Positions 1-12,639 of a DNA stretch of 64,000 nucleotides are shown here, piece after piece (position 1 is the stretch's first letter; the number at the start of each line of letters is the position of its first letter). Under the pieces are notes generated by a model. The model did not search any database, was not told where the DNA came from, and was given only the letters and a program-made list of their open reading frames with translations. The DNA lies in assembly GCF_029784155.1 (NCBI RefSeq), contig NC_073692.1, positions 417,380,352 to 417,444,351 of the forward strand, written 5' to 3'. The stretch is from Uranotaenia lowii. Its lineage: Eukaryota > Arthropoda > Insecta > Diptera > Culicidae. The translations under genes were made by a program, and so were the position numbers.

Positions 1-1581
1 TTTACAACTATGACGCTTAACAACATAAAAATATTGCAAAAACCACCACAATTCTATCCTGAATTGAAAACGACATTTTTTATGTATCTGGATATAGATA
101 TATCATTAGCATTCCAGATTGCTTGGTTTTAACCGGGCTTGTCTGGATTTAAAAAAAAATGGGAGATGCCCGATTCGGTCCGGATATCGAGGAAAAAGGC
201 TCGTTTTTCCCCAGAATATTGACAATTTTTACGAAATTTCGAACTTTCTCAGCGAAATTCATTTGTATGATTTTTTTTGAATTTTCAGATAAGATTTTAA
301 TGCCGCTGAAATGCCTTGGTAACAATCATTTTTCGTGTGTTTATTTTTCAGCTTTCCTCTTGGTTTTTTATCAGAAATACCTAGATTTTGGCTGGATTTG
401 CCAAATATTACACGGTTTTGAGTTTAAAATGTATAAACCAAAGCCCGGGTTTGCCCAGCCTGGATACGTACAGGAAAATATCTGGGAAACTTACTCAATA
501 AATAAAGGGTTAAAAGTGAAAAGATTCATGAAATAAAAATACAGCTTTCCAAACTCGAATCAATCAGCATTGAGAATGAATGAAAATTACTATTCTGAAA
601 ATCTTTTATTCTTTATAATTCAAATGGTTTTTCAGGCAGAAGGTAGTATTTTCAATTTATCAGACGTCTCTGGCCTACCTCAAGGGATATCTAAAATTAT
701 TATGTTTTTTGATAATTTTTGAAATGAAATTGTAAATTTTAGTAAAAAAAATCTGATTGTTGAATTAGAATAAGAATAACCATCAGTCGTTAAATATTAT
801 CGGAAATCTTTTTCATATCTTAATCACAGGGTAAGTACGTGTTATCAATAACTAAATTAACCTTTACACCCCTAAGCAGTTTTGATAGCTTAGTATGTTT
901 TAAAAAATACCTTTAAATCTTGGAACACACTTAAAATTTCAAGTGTTATGCCTGCAGCCAATATTTTCCAAAGGCACAAAAATTTTGAACGAAGTTTCAG
1001 TAAAGGACATATGTTTTTCCTTTTGTATTTAGAGCTAATCACCGTTGATTTATTTCTTTTTTTTTATTTTTAGAGGTTTTCAGCCACAGGCTGGTTCACC
1101 TCTTAAGATTTATTTTTATTTTATTTTTTTTTAAATTAATTATGAATTAGTTCGTTTTGAAACTTTAAAAGTATCCTCGAACTGATTATGCTAGTTCAAA
1201 TGTACTGTTTCTTCATTATAGGTCACAAATTTTCATTGAATTTAACTAATTCACATTATTACTGATTTATACTGGTCAAACCACATATTTTTATTCCGGT
1301 AATCTAGGCTTTAGCAAACATTGATGAATAATTGGAATAGTCAATAATGTATAGAATTTCATTCTTCATTCGGTTGGATGCATAAAACTTTAGAATCACA
1401 TGTGATTTTATATGAGATTTTTTTAAATTTTTCCAGATACATAAAATTCTTAAGACACGTTTGCTTGATGTCATGAATTTTTGTAATTCTAACAGCTGTC
1501 AGGAGATTATTTTGTAAGATCAAAATTTTCGGCTGCATAAATTTCAGTTGAATTTAACCTTATACTTATGGATTTAAGAAA
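1..1581. other. AT-rich non-coding DNA with a degenerate repeat
   Basis: I find no supportable gene here. From about 125 to 500 there is a degenerate block with the words CCGGGCTTGTCTGGATTT and CCCGGGTTTGCCCAGCCTGG. It resembles the block at 13440-13560 (CCCGGATTTGTCCGGCCTGG), so it is probably a decayed interspersed repeat. The 125-aa open frame at 159-536 lies over this block, is rich in Phe and Lys as expected of AT-rich DNA, and has no domain I recognise. Confidence 0.4.
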
Positions 1582-1646
1582 GGATTAGATGGGGAATGTC
1601 TTAAAAAAGATTTATAATTTTAAGAAAATTATTTCCCTTTACTTTA

Positions 1647-4600
1647 TCTATTATATAAAATTCTCTTGTAACGGTGTTTGTAGTACTACTCCTCCGAAAT
1701 TACCTAAAAGATACAAGTGAAATTATTTTTAGAATATTCTGTGGGCATGCGAATCGGTTTATCTATATATATAAAAATGAATGTTTGTCTGTCTGTCTGT
1801 TCCCTATAGACTCGGAAACTACTGAACCGATCATCGTCAAAATTGGCATCTAAGGGTTTTTGAGGCCGGGGATGGTTTCTGTAATAGTCAAAACTCTATC
1901 CGACTTAAGGAAGGAGAGGCTTCCATACAAAATTTGTAGTTTTTCGGAACAAATTAAAGTCATGACATCCATTTTCTTGAGATTTTTTTTTTCCTTTGGG
2001 CGGTTTGTTTTTCGTCTCTATGGTCGAGGCGTCGGAAGCCAACGTCGCAAAAGGATAGAAACCCAGGCATAGCATACTGATCAGTGGGAATATTTTGGCG
2101 CGTATTTCTCAACCAAGCATTTTCTTTGAGGGGTTTGTTTTTCGTCTCCATGGGCGAGCAAACGTCGTCGCAAGAGGATAGTAACCAAAGCACACTATTC
2201 ATTGATTGCTGGAAAATTTAACAATAAGGCGCCTGTTTCTCAAACACGTGGGGCGATATGCAACCTAGATGTGTTTTTTTCTTGCTTATTTGATTTGTAC
2301 ACAGCACGTGGTAATAAATGACGCCTAGATGTGACACGGATTGGTATTTTATCAATCGAATCAAAACCAATTGAAAGGTTTGCAAAAATACTTCCATATT
2401 TAGTTCGTGTTAATGTAGGTAGCATTCGACTTTTCATTCAAGGAACATTAGAACATGTTCAAACGTTCAACTTTTTCTGTTAAAAAAAAATTAAAAATTA
2501 TGTTTTCTTCTAGAAATTGTTATTTCGGCCCAAATACACAACTGAAACGAATTTAGAAATGAAAATGGGAGCTTTTTATTTTAAATAATTCTGAAAAAAC
2601 CATCGTACTTTTTGCTTACATACCAATTCAAGTACGTAATTAACATGAAAAGTGTTTTTGTGTTACATGGCTGCTTTTGACTTGATCCGCTTCTTTTGAT
2701 CCGCTTCGTTTTTGAAAAGCGAGACTTAAGAACTGATATTCAACTGGACGCAAGATTTTTAAGAGATATTTTTAGTTTACCCTTAAAATGTTAAAAACAA
2801 TATTCCCTTCTGTCAACTTACACGGTGGGGCAAGGGCAAACGTCGAACTTTTAAGAAATTTATATTCAAAATGATTCAATTTGTTGGAAAGACCAGAAGG
2901 GGTATTCCGAATGTTGAAACTGCAGCTGTTATTGAAAATTCTTAAATGTCTTTGTAAATGAAGGTCATTCCCTTTGAACAGCATTCGATTTTAAAGCCAT
3001 TACTCTGACGCATCTGTAAATAAGCTTTGCATTGAAACTTGCCCCAATATACGGGACAAATGTAAACTTAGAAATTTGTTTTTGCCTACATTTTTGAATA
3101 TTTGACTTTCAAAGAGAAAATAAAAAAAAAACGCTGAGAACTTATTTAGTGATGCAACTGATATTTTTTTAAATATTTATATGTTTACCGTAGTAAATTT
3201 ATTTAAAAAAAAAGAAATTTGCACTTAATATTTTTTTCATTACCATGATAAGTGCTGTTTGGGTATCGAGCCGGTTGAATTTGCCTACCTTCTTCAAGCA
3301 GTGGGGGACAAAATTGAAAAGATGGGAGAGCTCCCATGTACATTTAAGATAAAGAGTTTTTCAAGGTGGGACCATATTTAAAAAGGTTTTTTTGGGCACA
3401 GAGTACAAATTTCAGATCTTGAAAAACGAGTTTAGAGATCAAGTTTCAGTAAATAATATATACCATCTTTGAACTGCAATTCAGAACTGCAGCTGCAGCT
3501 CTCATTTCAAAGTTGTTGGTTCTGAAGTATGATGAGGTTTGATTTAAAAAAATGCTCTCTAAAATCTGAATTTGAATAAATTTTTACAAATTACATTTAT
3601 TTTCGGAAGGTGTAGCAAAGCACAACGGGTCAGCTAGTATTGAATAAAAATAACAAAAAGTGGCATCAATTGTCCGTTATAATTAAATTTGTAGTTTTTT
3701 GAATCAAATTAAAGTCATGACATCCATTTTCGGAGATTTTCTTTAATTCGGGCGCCAGGCGATTTGTTTTTCGTTTCTATGGCCGTCCAAGGCGTCGCAA
3801 GCAAGCGTCGAGAGAGGATGGTAACCATTGCATAGCATACTGATTAGTTTAAATATTTTAGGCGCGCGTTTCTAAACCAAGCATAATTTCAATGCATGTG
3901 GCAGCGATATGAAGCCTAGATGGGTTTTTTTTCTCGATTTCTAGATCATTTGTACAGCACATAGTAATGAATGACGTCCAGATGTGACCCAGATTGATAT
4001 TTTACAGATCAAATCATTTAAACAATTTAAACGATTTATAAAAAAACTATTTTAAGTTCAGCAGAAATTGTTGTGTGAAAAATATGAATTTAGTACTGAT
4101 GCATATAAAATTATGGTATGACTCTTTGCGGACATTTGAAAAAAAAGTGGGAAGATTTACATACAATTTTATAATCCAATACCCCTAGAAACATTTTTCG
4201 AACATGTACAAATGTGCTTAACTGAAAATGTTTCGGGTGCCTTTAAATTTACAGAACAACAACAAAATCCATTGAAGGTGAACAGACACATGAACTGAAC
4301 AAGAGCCTGTCCTTTAAAAAACATTATATAGGATTGATGTTTATTTTAATGCCTAATGCAAAGAACTTTTTGATTTTTTTCAAGCATAAGTGAAAGTTAT
4401 CAATAAAAAAGAAAGAATTTTCAGTTAAAAGATACACTAGAGCAAGTGCAAACGTTCAACATTTACAAAAAATGTATACATTATTTATGTGTACATGTTC
4501 ACATTATTTCTTCATCTATAAATCGTTGAGCCCTGAATCTGACTTAATAAACTTAACCTTTTTTTTGGTTTAAATCATTCATCGAAAAACTGTTTACAGG

Positions 4601-5668
4601 TTCACTGTTTGTTTACACAGAATTCTATGTACTTAACATGAAAGTGTGTTTATGTTTAACATGTTTTGGCTACATAGAAGAGACTTTAGATCCGCTTTTT
4701 TGTTGAAAAGTTTTTCTGTGATTGATATTCCAGAAGCATTATTTTTTTGATAGTAGAAGCAGAACTTTTTTTGATAAGTTTTTATTATGATCTGAAAGTG
4801 TCGAAAATTATTTTAACTGCTGTCATTTCACACGGTAAAACAAGTGGCAACGCGCCTTTTAGTCATGAAACATATACCTTTTAAGACTTATTTCTCCAAA
4901 ATGCTCAGAAAGGGTATGCCGAATATTAAAAATCTGAAGTGGATATTCAAAATTATTAAATGTCTGTAAATGAAAGTCTTATGGTAAAACAGTGTTCAGT
5001 GAAATTGAAGTATCAAGCATCATTTTATTCTGAAGAAAAACTGCTGATATATCAATGAAAGTTGATAAAAAAGACAAACAGGAAAAAGTATTAAATTCAT
5101 TTTAAAGTCTTTACACTGACGCATCTGAAAATAAACAATGTGTTTTCACTTGCATTTGTAAATGGGACAAATGAACCTTTACTTAGATATTTCATTTTGA
5201 AAGAATATGAAAGTTGAACTGTGATGATAGCCGAAAGACACTTATATGTTATTAAAGGTTTCGAGGTATATTTACATGAAAACTTCCAGAAAAAAACGAA
5301 TGAACTCATGGAATCATTGTAGCCTTAACAGATTAGCTCTTTTCGATCTATTTGATTTTTAAAACCCTCAATGCTTCAGTTATGGTTTAAATTTGCAGAT
5401 ATGTCCATTATTCAAAGCATCCGAATCAAAGAAAAGTAGATGAAAAGTTTTCCTGTAAGATGCATGTAAGATTGATTGAAGGTAATGTTTTGATAATGTA
5501 TGTATAGACCCGTAGAATTGAGGTAAAATTTTTAGGTTCGATTCCGATAGAATTAAGCGTGACTATTCGAGTAAACGGAAAAAAGGATATGTAAAAAAAC
5601 AAGGACATGTTCACGAAAGCGAGACGCCAAGTTCAACATGGTAAGACGAAGTTTACCGGGTCTGCTAG
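1647..5668 (+). mobile_element. Outer non-autonomous Helitron
   Basis: The element starts with TC (TCTATTATATAAAATTCTC, followed by the word CTCCTCCGAAA typical of one insect Helitron 5' end) and ends with CTAG, between host A1646 and T5669. This is the Helitron rule of insertion between A and T without target duplication. A 5-bp stem (GGTAA 5640-5644 with TTACC 5653-5657) lies 7 bases before the terminal CTAG, as expected for the Helitron 3' hairpin. The duplicate at 6203-6225 shows the exact unfilled site. No Rep/helicase frame is present, so it must have been mobilised in trans. Its own sequence is 1647-1761 plus 3638-5668 because a second Helitron lies inside. Confidence 0.88.
1762..3637 (+). 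mobile_element. Nested non-autonomous Helitron
   Basis: It starts TCTATATATATAAAAATG with a GTCT microsatellite and the word GACTCGGAAACTACTGAAC, typical of a second insect Helitron 5' end. It ends ACGGGTCAGCTAG, flanked by A1761 and T3638. It sits about 115 bp inside the 5' end of the outer Helitron. The interior from about 1929 to 3060 is homologous to about 3685-5170 of the outer element (shared words: AAAGTCATGACATCCATTTT, CATAGCATACTGAT), although the two 5' ends belong to different families. Only short chance frames are present, so it is non-coding. Confidence 0.85.
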
Positions 5669-5759
5669 TTATTTTATAAGATCTTCTTAATCGATGAAAT
5701 TATTAATATTTTGCTTATGTTTATAAGTTGAACGAACACAAACACATACAGAACCTCAA

Positions 5760-5952
5760 TGAAACTTAATGTTTCCCCGAAGAGATTCCTTTTTGCTAAG
5801 CTCTAATCGTACCACTTCCGAGGACATGATGGCTAGCATCTTACAAATGCTAAAGCCATCAACCCAAAAAAAGTGCACTAAGTGACCGGGATTCGATCTC
5901 ATGACCGTTGGCTTAGAAGATTTTAAGGCTATCCTCTACGCCACGGGCTGCA
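5760..5952 (-). repeat. tRNA-derived SINE, copy in duplication unit A
   Basis: On the minus strand the sequence reads like a tRNA head. A box A (TGGCGTAGAGGATAGC, 5928-5943) is followed about 30 bases on by a box B (AGATCGAATCCC, 5888-5899) and then by a unique body. This is the layout of a tRNA-related SINE with an internal Pol III promoter. The 5' end is set at the start of the tRNA-like part near 5952. The 3' limit is unresolved and could extend left to about 5700. It predates the duplication because both units carry it. Confidence 0.6.
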
Positions 5953-6146
5953 TTCAAATATTTCATTTTATCACCATGCAAAGTATTCATTTAAGTTTCA
6001 ATTTGATATAATTGATATAAAAACAAACCACGTAAGAAGACTTGACGATCCAGAAGAGAACGGTTATCAGAAACAGATTTAAAAGAAATATCAAAGAGAG
6101 AGAAATTTCTAATGGTTTGAAAGTTATTTCGTTCAACGAATATTCA

Positions 6147-6689
6147 GGATTAGATGGGGAATGTCTTAAAAAAGATTTATAATTTTAAGAAAATTATTTC
6201 CCTTTACTTTATTATTTTATAAGATCTTCTTAATCGATGAAATTATTAATATTTTGCTTATGTCTATAAGTTGGACGAACACAAACACATACAGAACCTC
6301 AATGAAACTTAATGTTTCCCCGAAGAGATTCCTTTTTACTTAGCTCTAATCGTACCACTTCCGAGGACATGATGGCTAGCATCTTACAAATGCTAAAGCC
6401 ATCAACCCACAAAAAGTGCACTAAGTGACCGGGATTCGATCTCATGACCGTTGGCTTAGAAGATTTTAAGGCCATCCTCCACGCCACAGGCTGCGTTCAA
6501 ATATTTCATTTTACCGCCATGCAAAGTATTCATTTAAGTATCAATTTGATATAATTTATATAAAAACAACCCATGTTAGAAGACTTGACGATCCAGTAGA
6601 GAACGGTTATCAGAAAGGGATTTAAATGAAATAACAAAGAGAGAGAAAAATCTAATGGTTTAAAAGTTATTTCTTTAAACCAATATTCA
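6147..6689. repeat. Tandem duplication unit B with intact Helitron target
   Basis: This is the second 543-bp unit. At 6203-6225 it reads CTTTACTTTA directly followed by TTATTTTATAAG, exactly the join predicted by removing 1647-5668 from unit A. It therefore serves as an internal empty-site control for the outer Helitron. Like unit A it contains the SINE. Confidence 0.85.
6300..6494 (-). repeat. tRNA-derived SINE, copy in duplication unit B
   Basis: Same minus-strand tRNA-like head as at 5760-5952, with box A and box B conserved apart from scattered substitutions. It reached this place by the tandem duplication, not by a separate insertion, since the flanks also match. The 62-aa open frame over it is a chance frame. 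Confidence 0.6.
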
Positions 6690-9600
6690 TTGATCATTCA
6701 TTTTTTTTTTTAATTGAAAACAGAACAATAAATCTATAATCTCTTTCAAGCTTTGAAATTTTGAAATTTTTAAGTTTGTGACTCTTCCGATTCAAAAGGT
6801 TTCGGACCACTGGTCTAGCGCATAAAGTTCTCAAGTCAACAAACTTACTTGAAAATAAAAAATTAGTGAAAGTGAACCGGTCTAATGAGAATTCTTGCCA
6901 ATCGGTTTTCTTTTCGCTGTCGCAAAACTGCGACAAATTATGGGGGCTGAGCGATTTGATTTCAACTGCAAATTGTTAAAATTATATACATTGGAATAGT
7001 TTGAAAACATGTTTCTAATTTTATTTCAACTTATTTCTGTTAAATTTTATGATTTTGATTGTCGAAAACATTGTCAAGAAGCGTTAAAACAAAGAAACTC
7101 CCTGAGTACGTCTATCAATATGGCGGAGTGCACCAATAATTCATTTCACTTTGTGATTTCAATATCAAATATCTCAATCAGAGTCCGAGATTATCCGACC
7201 GAGAATTCCCGAAAATCAAACAATTTCAGGAATTCCTAAATCCCGAGAAACGATAGATAAATCCTGGGAATTCTCAAACATAATAAATTGAGCTAAATTT
7301 TCGGATAATTATGCTGCCTAAATTGGAAAAATATTATAAAAATAGTAAAAGTAATCAGGTAATTTATTCTTCTACTTCTGTATACAATTAAGGCTGATTA
7401 GAACATTTTAAAAACATGGACATCTACAAATTAAAATTGATTTAAAAAAAGGGTTTTTGAGAACACCTTTCTTCTACACCCTACCTACAATTTCTATCGA
7501 TTGTGAAAAATGTTTCTCAATTTTATACAATTTTTGCAGTTTATCATGTGAAGTAGCCAAATAAAGAGGAAAGTGATTTTTTGGCTGTAAATCAAGCATT
7601 CATCAATTAAGACGAATAATAGGCATACGACGAGTATGGGTGCCCTTTTCCTAGTAGGCCCGCGATGAACAAAGAAATGATATGTAATAAAAAGTTATTC
7701 AAATTGAAATCACCCTTCCGCTCATTTTCAACTGCTTTCGTCTTATTTTAATTTTTTTGTTCTAATCTAGGCCACTGCAACGGGAGGCAGTTGGGGCGTG
7801 GGAGTAATCTGGGTGCTAAGCGGATGATTTATATACGCCACTCCGAAGAGATCATCCTCCTGTTTGATGCTTGCCCGGCTAAGAGATCCATCAATAGGTG
7901 GGCAACCGATATATTTAGCAGATTAAATAATTCAAAATTAAATTTACGGTGATTAACTCTTCATTTTCATAAATGGGAGTTAATTTTCGAAAAAAAAGTT
8001 AAAGTTTTAACATTTACTATGCCTAACGTCTTACCTTTAATAAAATTGACGTTTAAAAATAATATGAATGCCGGTTGCTGTTCTGCCCATATTTGATAAA
8101 CGGTGTAATGTGCCATGAACATCAATGCGAGAAAAATGCAAAATAAATGTTTTAACATTTTGTTTGCATCCTAATACTCAACATAAGGTAGATTAATGTG
8201 CAAAACAATCATTGTAGGTGTAGGAAATAGGCGGTTGAGTTAAATTGCAAATTAAGATAAAGAATTAATGGAAAAAAATAATTTCAATCTCAGTAGCCAC
8301 TTTATCAAATATATCGTGAACAAAAGTTGACAAATAGCTCTGAATTTGCCTGATGTGCATACGTTTTCAAATATTGCTGCGATTTCTCACGCCCATAACC
8401 ACCAAGCCACAAGATCACAACAAGAAGGGATTAAAAAAACTTTCTATACAAAGACACCGGTTGCTGCGAAGGATGATTCAACATATCATGCACATTAGAC
8501 AATTTATGAAACATAATGCACATTAGACAAATTTTCTTTAGGGTTGTATGCCTCCACCAATGGGTTTTTTGAAAAATGAATGAAGTAGGGATATTGTATT
8601 GAGTATAAGCTATCAAATGGCACTATTTTCTCCATTTTGAAAAAATGGCATATTAGACCGTTTATCAAATATCGGCAGTGTTATTTATACGTCATTGTTC
8701 AAGTTCAACAACAACAGTTCAACACATTGCTCAATCTACAAAACTTACAAAAAAAAAGTTAAATCAGGTCAACCAGATTGAATGCGTAGCCCAGATGCTC
8801 TGAAATGAAGCGAAGCAGAGGCAAATACTATCAACAAACGACTTATGATGGTTTTGCTCTAGTTTATGTTACTAAACGAGCTGCATTCAGTTTGCCGGCA
8901 CGAATTGAAACGCTTCTCTTTCCATTTTAGGTTTCAGTTACGATTGCACCAAACGAATGCAATGGCTTCCTTTACCTGAGTCGTGCCATACACTTTGCCC
9001 GGAAATGGTTTGCCCGAGACGCACCATCACTTATATTTCACAGTGCGGTTTTGAGGTTTGCCAAACATTCAACTGCTGAGTTGTGAATCGTAACTTTACA
9101 TTTCAGAAACTGGGTATTTAGAAACCTGTTATTATATTTCCAATCATCTCGACAACGATATTTGACACGTTTTCAAGTGTATTCGGAATGTATTCATTAT
9201 TCCGATCTCTAGTTAAGTATTCTTCCAATTATTATGAATATCGTTGCCGGAAAATGAGAGAAACTGAAAAAAAAATCAAATTTCCCAATTTTGTTCCATC
9301 TGACCGAATATAAATTCGACCGGGGAATTGCCGGGGAAATGAACTTTCAAAAACCAACCGAATGAAGGAACGAATGGTCGTTCGGCCGAAGACCGTTATC
9401 AGCTTTTGCATCTGCGGTCCGCAATCTCTGGCTTTCCAATTCTCCTCCAATCTTTTGAAGGAAGCCTCTCTGCACAGCAACTTATGGCTATGGGTAGCTT
9501 GAACACGAAAATTGTTTGTACATTGGCCAAATCAGGTTCGAAATTTGCCCCAGCTCATAGCAAAATAGGTAGAAATAGGTATGCTGGCTGCCTGAGGGGG

Positions 9601-10431
9601 AAATTGTGCTTTTCGCCTAGCCTCTGGAATTCCGGGAAAGCTGCGGATGCATTGCTGTTTGGTTCCGGAATCGGGCCAGGCGGGCTCTCCTTACTGCTAT
9701 CCTGTATGTTGTAGGTAATCTGCTTGCAGAGAGTTGCTGTCATAAGGAAAACGACGATGAACTAACGAGCTCTTTGGATTTCCCTGGCGAGATTTTGTGT
9801 GCCATCTCGTATTTCTGCACTTCCCGGAACAGGAAGAGACCTTAGATTATTTTATTGCTTATGCTTCACTATTACGCGTTCTGGGGCATTACGGTCTATG
9901 TGTTATTGGAGTGCGGCAGCAACTGAATAGTAAATTTGATCACTGAACACAATCATTAAAGTTCTCAGCCGGGCGGAAGAAGTTGTTATTCGAGTATTGC
10001 GCTTTGAATATTATTTTCAGCATAATCGAGCTCGAGCGTTATTCACGCTGATAAGAAATCGATGGAAGCACAAACGTTTCCCAGATGGAAATGAAATATA
10101 AAATTTGTTAGACTAAACTTTAGTTGGTGGTGCCATAATATTTCGAGACTTTTATAATTGGCAAAAAAATCTTATAAAGACAAAAGAAATGCATAAATAA
10201 TAACACAAAGACTCCAAAATAACAAAAAATAAAAAAACTTAAGAAAATCACAAATGAAAAAAAAAAAATTAAAACACAACAATTGATAATTTTTTATATT
10301 TTGCCATCAGCTGTAAATTTGAAATTCTTGATAATTCTGCTGTTTTTTTTTAATTTTTTTGAATATTTTGTGCCATTTTTGGGTAATTTTGTTCCATTTT
10401 TATAATTTTTGGCATTTTTGTCAAATTTTTT
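6690..10431. other. Non-coding stretch with three unexplained richer islands
   Basis: I see no supportable gene. Islands that stand out from the AT-rich background are 7770-7915 (about 58 codons open on the plus strand, no family recognised), 8850-9090, and 9370-9740 (a 102-codon plus frame and a 62-codon minus frame overlap there, neither recognised). At 9372-9390 one 19-base piece is identical to a unit of the foldback minisatellite at 34109-34127. The rest is low-complexity A/T sequence. Confidence 0.35.
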
Positions 10432-12150
10432 ATTCAATTTTTGTCAATTTTTGTCAATGTTTGTGAATTTTTGTCAATCTTTGTCATTTTTGTCAATCTT
10501 TGTCATTTTTGTCAATCTTTGTCAATCTTTGTCATTTTTGTCAATCTTTGTCATTTTTGTCATTTTTGTCATTTTTGTCATTTTTGTCATTTTTGTCATT
10601 TTTGTCATTTTTGTCATTTTTGTCATTTTTGTCATTTTTGTCATTTTTGTCATTTTTGTCATTTTTGTCATTTTTGTCATTTTTGTCATTTTTGTCATTT
10701 TTGTCATTTTTGTCATTTTTGTCATTTTTGTCATTTTTGTCATTTTTGTCATTTTTGTCATTTTTGTCATTTTTGTCATTTTTGTCATTTTTGTCATTTT
10801 TGTCATTTTTGTCATTTTTGTCATTTTTGTCATTTTTGTCATTTTTGTCATTTTTGTCATTTTTGTCATTTTTGTCGTTTTTGTCATTTTTGTCATTTTT
10901 GTCATTTTTGTCATTTTTGTCATTTTTGTCATTTTTGTCATTTTTGTCATTTTTGTCATTTTGGTCATTTTTGTCATTTTTGTCATTTTTGTCATTTTTG
11001 TCATTTTTGTCATTTTTGTCATTTTTGTCATTTTTGTCATTTTTGTCATTTTTGTCATTTTTGTCATTTTTGTCATTTTTGTCATTTTTGTCATTTTTGT
11101 CATTTTTGTCATTTTTGTCATTTTTGTCATTTTTGTCATTTTTGTCATTTTTGTCATTTTTGTCATTTTTGTCATTTTTGTCATTTTTGTCATTTTTGTC
11201 ATTTTTGTCATTTTTGTCATTTTTGTCATTTTTGTCATTTTTGTCATTTTTGTCATTTTTGTCATTTTTGTCATTTTTGTCATTTTTGTCATTTTTGTCA
11301 TTTTTGTCATTTTTGTCATTTTTGTCATTTTTGTCATTTTTGTCATTTTTGTCATTTTTGTCATTTTTGTCATTTTTGTCATTTTTGTCATTTTTGTCAT
11401 TTTTGTCATTTTTGTCATTTTTGTCATTTTTGTCATTTTTGTCATTTTTGTCATTTTTGTCATTTTTGTCATTTTTGTCATTTTTGTCATTTTTGTCATT
11501 TTTGTCATTTTTGTCATTTTTGTCATTTTTGTCATTTTTGTCATTTTTGTCATTTTGTCATTTTGTCATTTTTGTCATTTTTGTCATTTTTGGCATTTTT
11601 GTCATTTTTGTCATTTTTGTCATTTTTGTCATTTTTGTCATTTTTGTCATTTTTGTCATTTTTGTCATTTTTGTCATTTTTGTCATTTTTGTCATTTTTG
11701 TCATTTTTGTCATTTTTGTCATTTTTGTCATTTTTGTCATTTTTGTCATTTTTGTCATTTTTGTCATTTTTGTCATTTTTGTCATTTTTGTCATTTTTGG
11801 CATTTTTGTCATTTTTGTCATTTTTGTCATTTTTGTCATTTTTGTCATTTTTGTCATTTTTGTCATTTTTGTCATTTTTGTCATTTTTGTCATTTTTGTC
11901 ATTTTTGTCATTTTTGTCATTTTTGTCATTTTTGTCATTTTTGTCATTTTTGTCATTTTTGTCATTTTTGTCATTTTTGTCATTTTTGTCATTTTTGTCA
12001 TTTTTGTCATTTTTGTCATTTTTGTCATTTTTGTCATTTTGTCATTTTTGTCATTTTTGTCATTTTTGCCATTTTTGTCATTTTTGTCATTTTTGTCATT
12101 TTTGTCATTTTTGTCATTTTTGTCATTTTTGTCATTTTTTCATTTGTTTT
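10432..12150. repeat. 9-bp satellite (GTCATTTTT)n, about 1.7 kb
   Basis: From about 10548 to 12137 the sequence is the 9-mer GTCATTTTT repeated about 176 times, preceded by about 110 bp of 9- and 10-base variants (GTCAATCTTT, GTCAATTTTT) that look like the founder array. Long runs are perfect, for example about 65 units from 10975 to 11550. Rare changes include GTCG at about 10876, GGCA near 11588 and 11797, and 8-base units near 11551-11566 and 12037. Because 9 is a multiple of 3 and no register makes a stop, all three plus frames stay open for 550-590 codons and one minus frame gives (MTK)n. None is a gene. Confidence 0.97.
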
Positions 12151-12639
12151 TTGATAGTTAAATTTGATTTTTTTATTTTGTCGATCCTTTCTTTTGGATT
12201 TATTGAATAGCCAATATACATTTAAAGAATTTCTGAATTTTAAGGCCCTTTTTTCAAATATTCATTGAGCTAAGATTTCTAAACTTTGGACTTTTGAATT
12301 ATATCAAGTATCGAATTTGAGATATCTCGTAAAATATCCTCAATGTTTCAAATATTCTTGTCTACTGAATTTTTTGCCGATTATTCGTTGAATAAATAGA
12401 TATGCGCTTTGAATGTGACAAATTTTCCGAGAAGCAGTCTTGTTATGAAAATGTTTTTAAAACAAAATACTCTGAACATGACTCCTCAATTTAAAAATCT
12501 CTAATCATGTACCCACTTAAAACGCATTCCATGTTACGATATCCAGTTAAAGAGTTTCATTTCACCTCTTTGCTCCTAACAAAGAGGGGGTTCTTCTTCA
12601 TCTTTGAAGGTTCACACAATTTTTCAGTAGCTACGAGAA

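Larger units (their letters stand above)
1582..6146. repeat. Tandem duplication unit A, split by a Helitron
   Basis: Positions 1582-1646 plus 5669-6146 (65 + 478 = 543 bp) match 6147-6689 (543 bp) nearly base for base, with a few percent of differences by eye. Both units end in AATATTCA, and unit B begins directly where unit A ends, so this is a direct tandem duplication. Unit A is interrupted between A1646 and T5669 by a Helitron; unit B is not. The simplest order is duplication first, Helitron second. Confidence 0.85.

Noticed and set aside
5515..5560. tRNA gene suggested by GGTTCGATTCC
   Set aside because: Only a box B-like word is present; no box A at the right distance and no acceptor stem pairing.
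10409..12210. Three overlapping plus-strand frames of 553-589 residues and minus frames of 343 and 159 residues
   Set aside because: All are readings of the 9-bp satellite, which has no stop in these registers; the frame changes simply follow 8-base units in the array.
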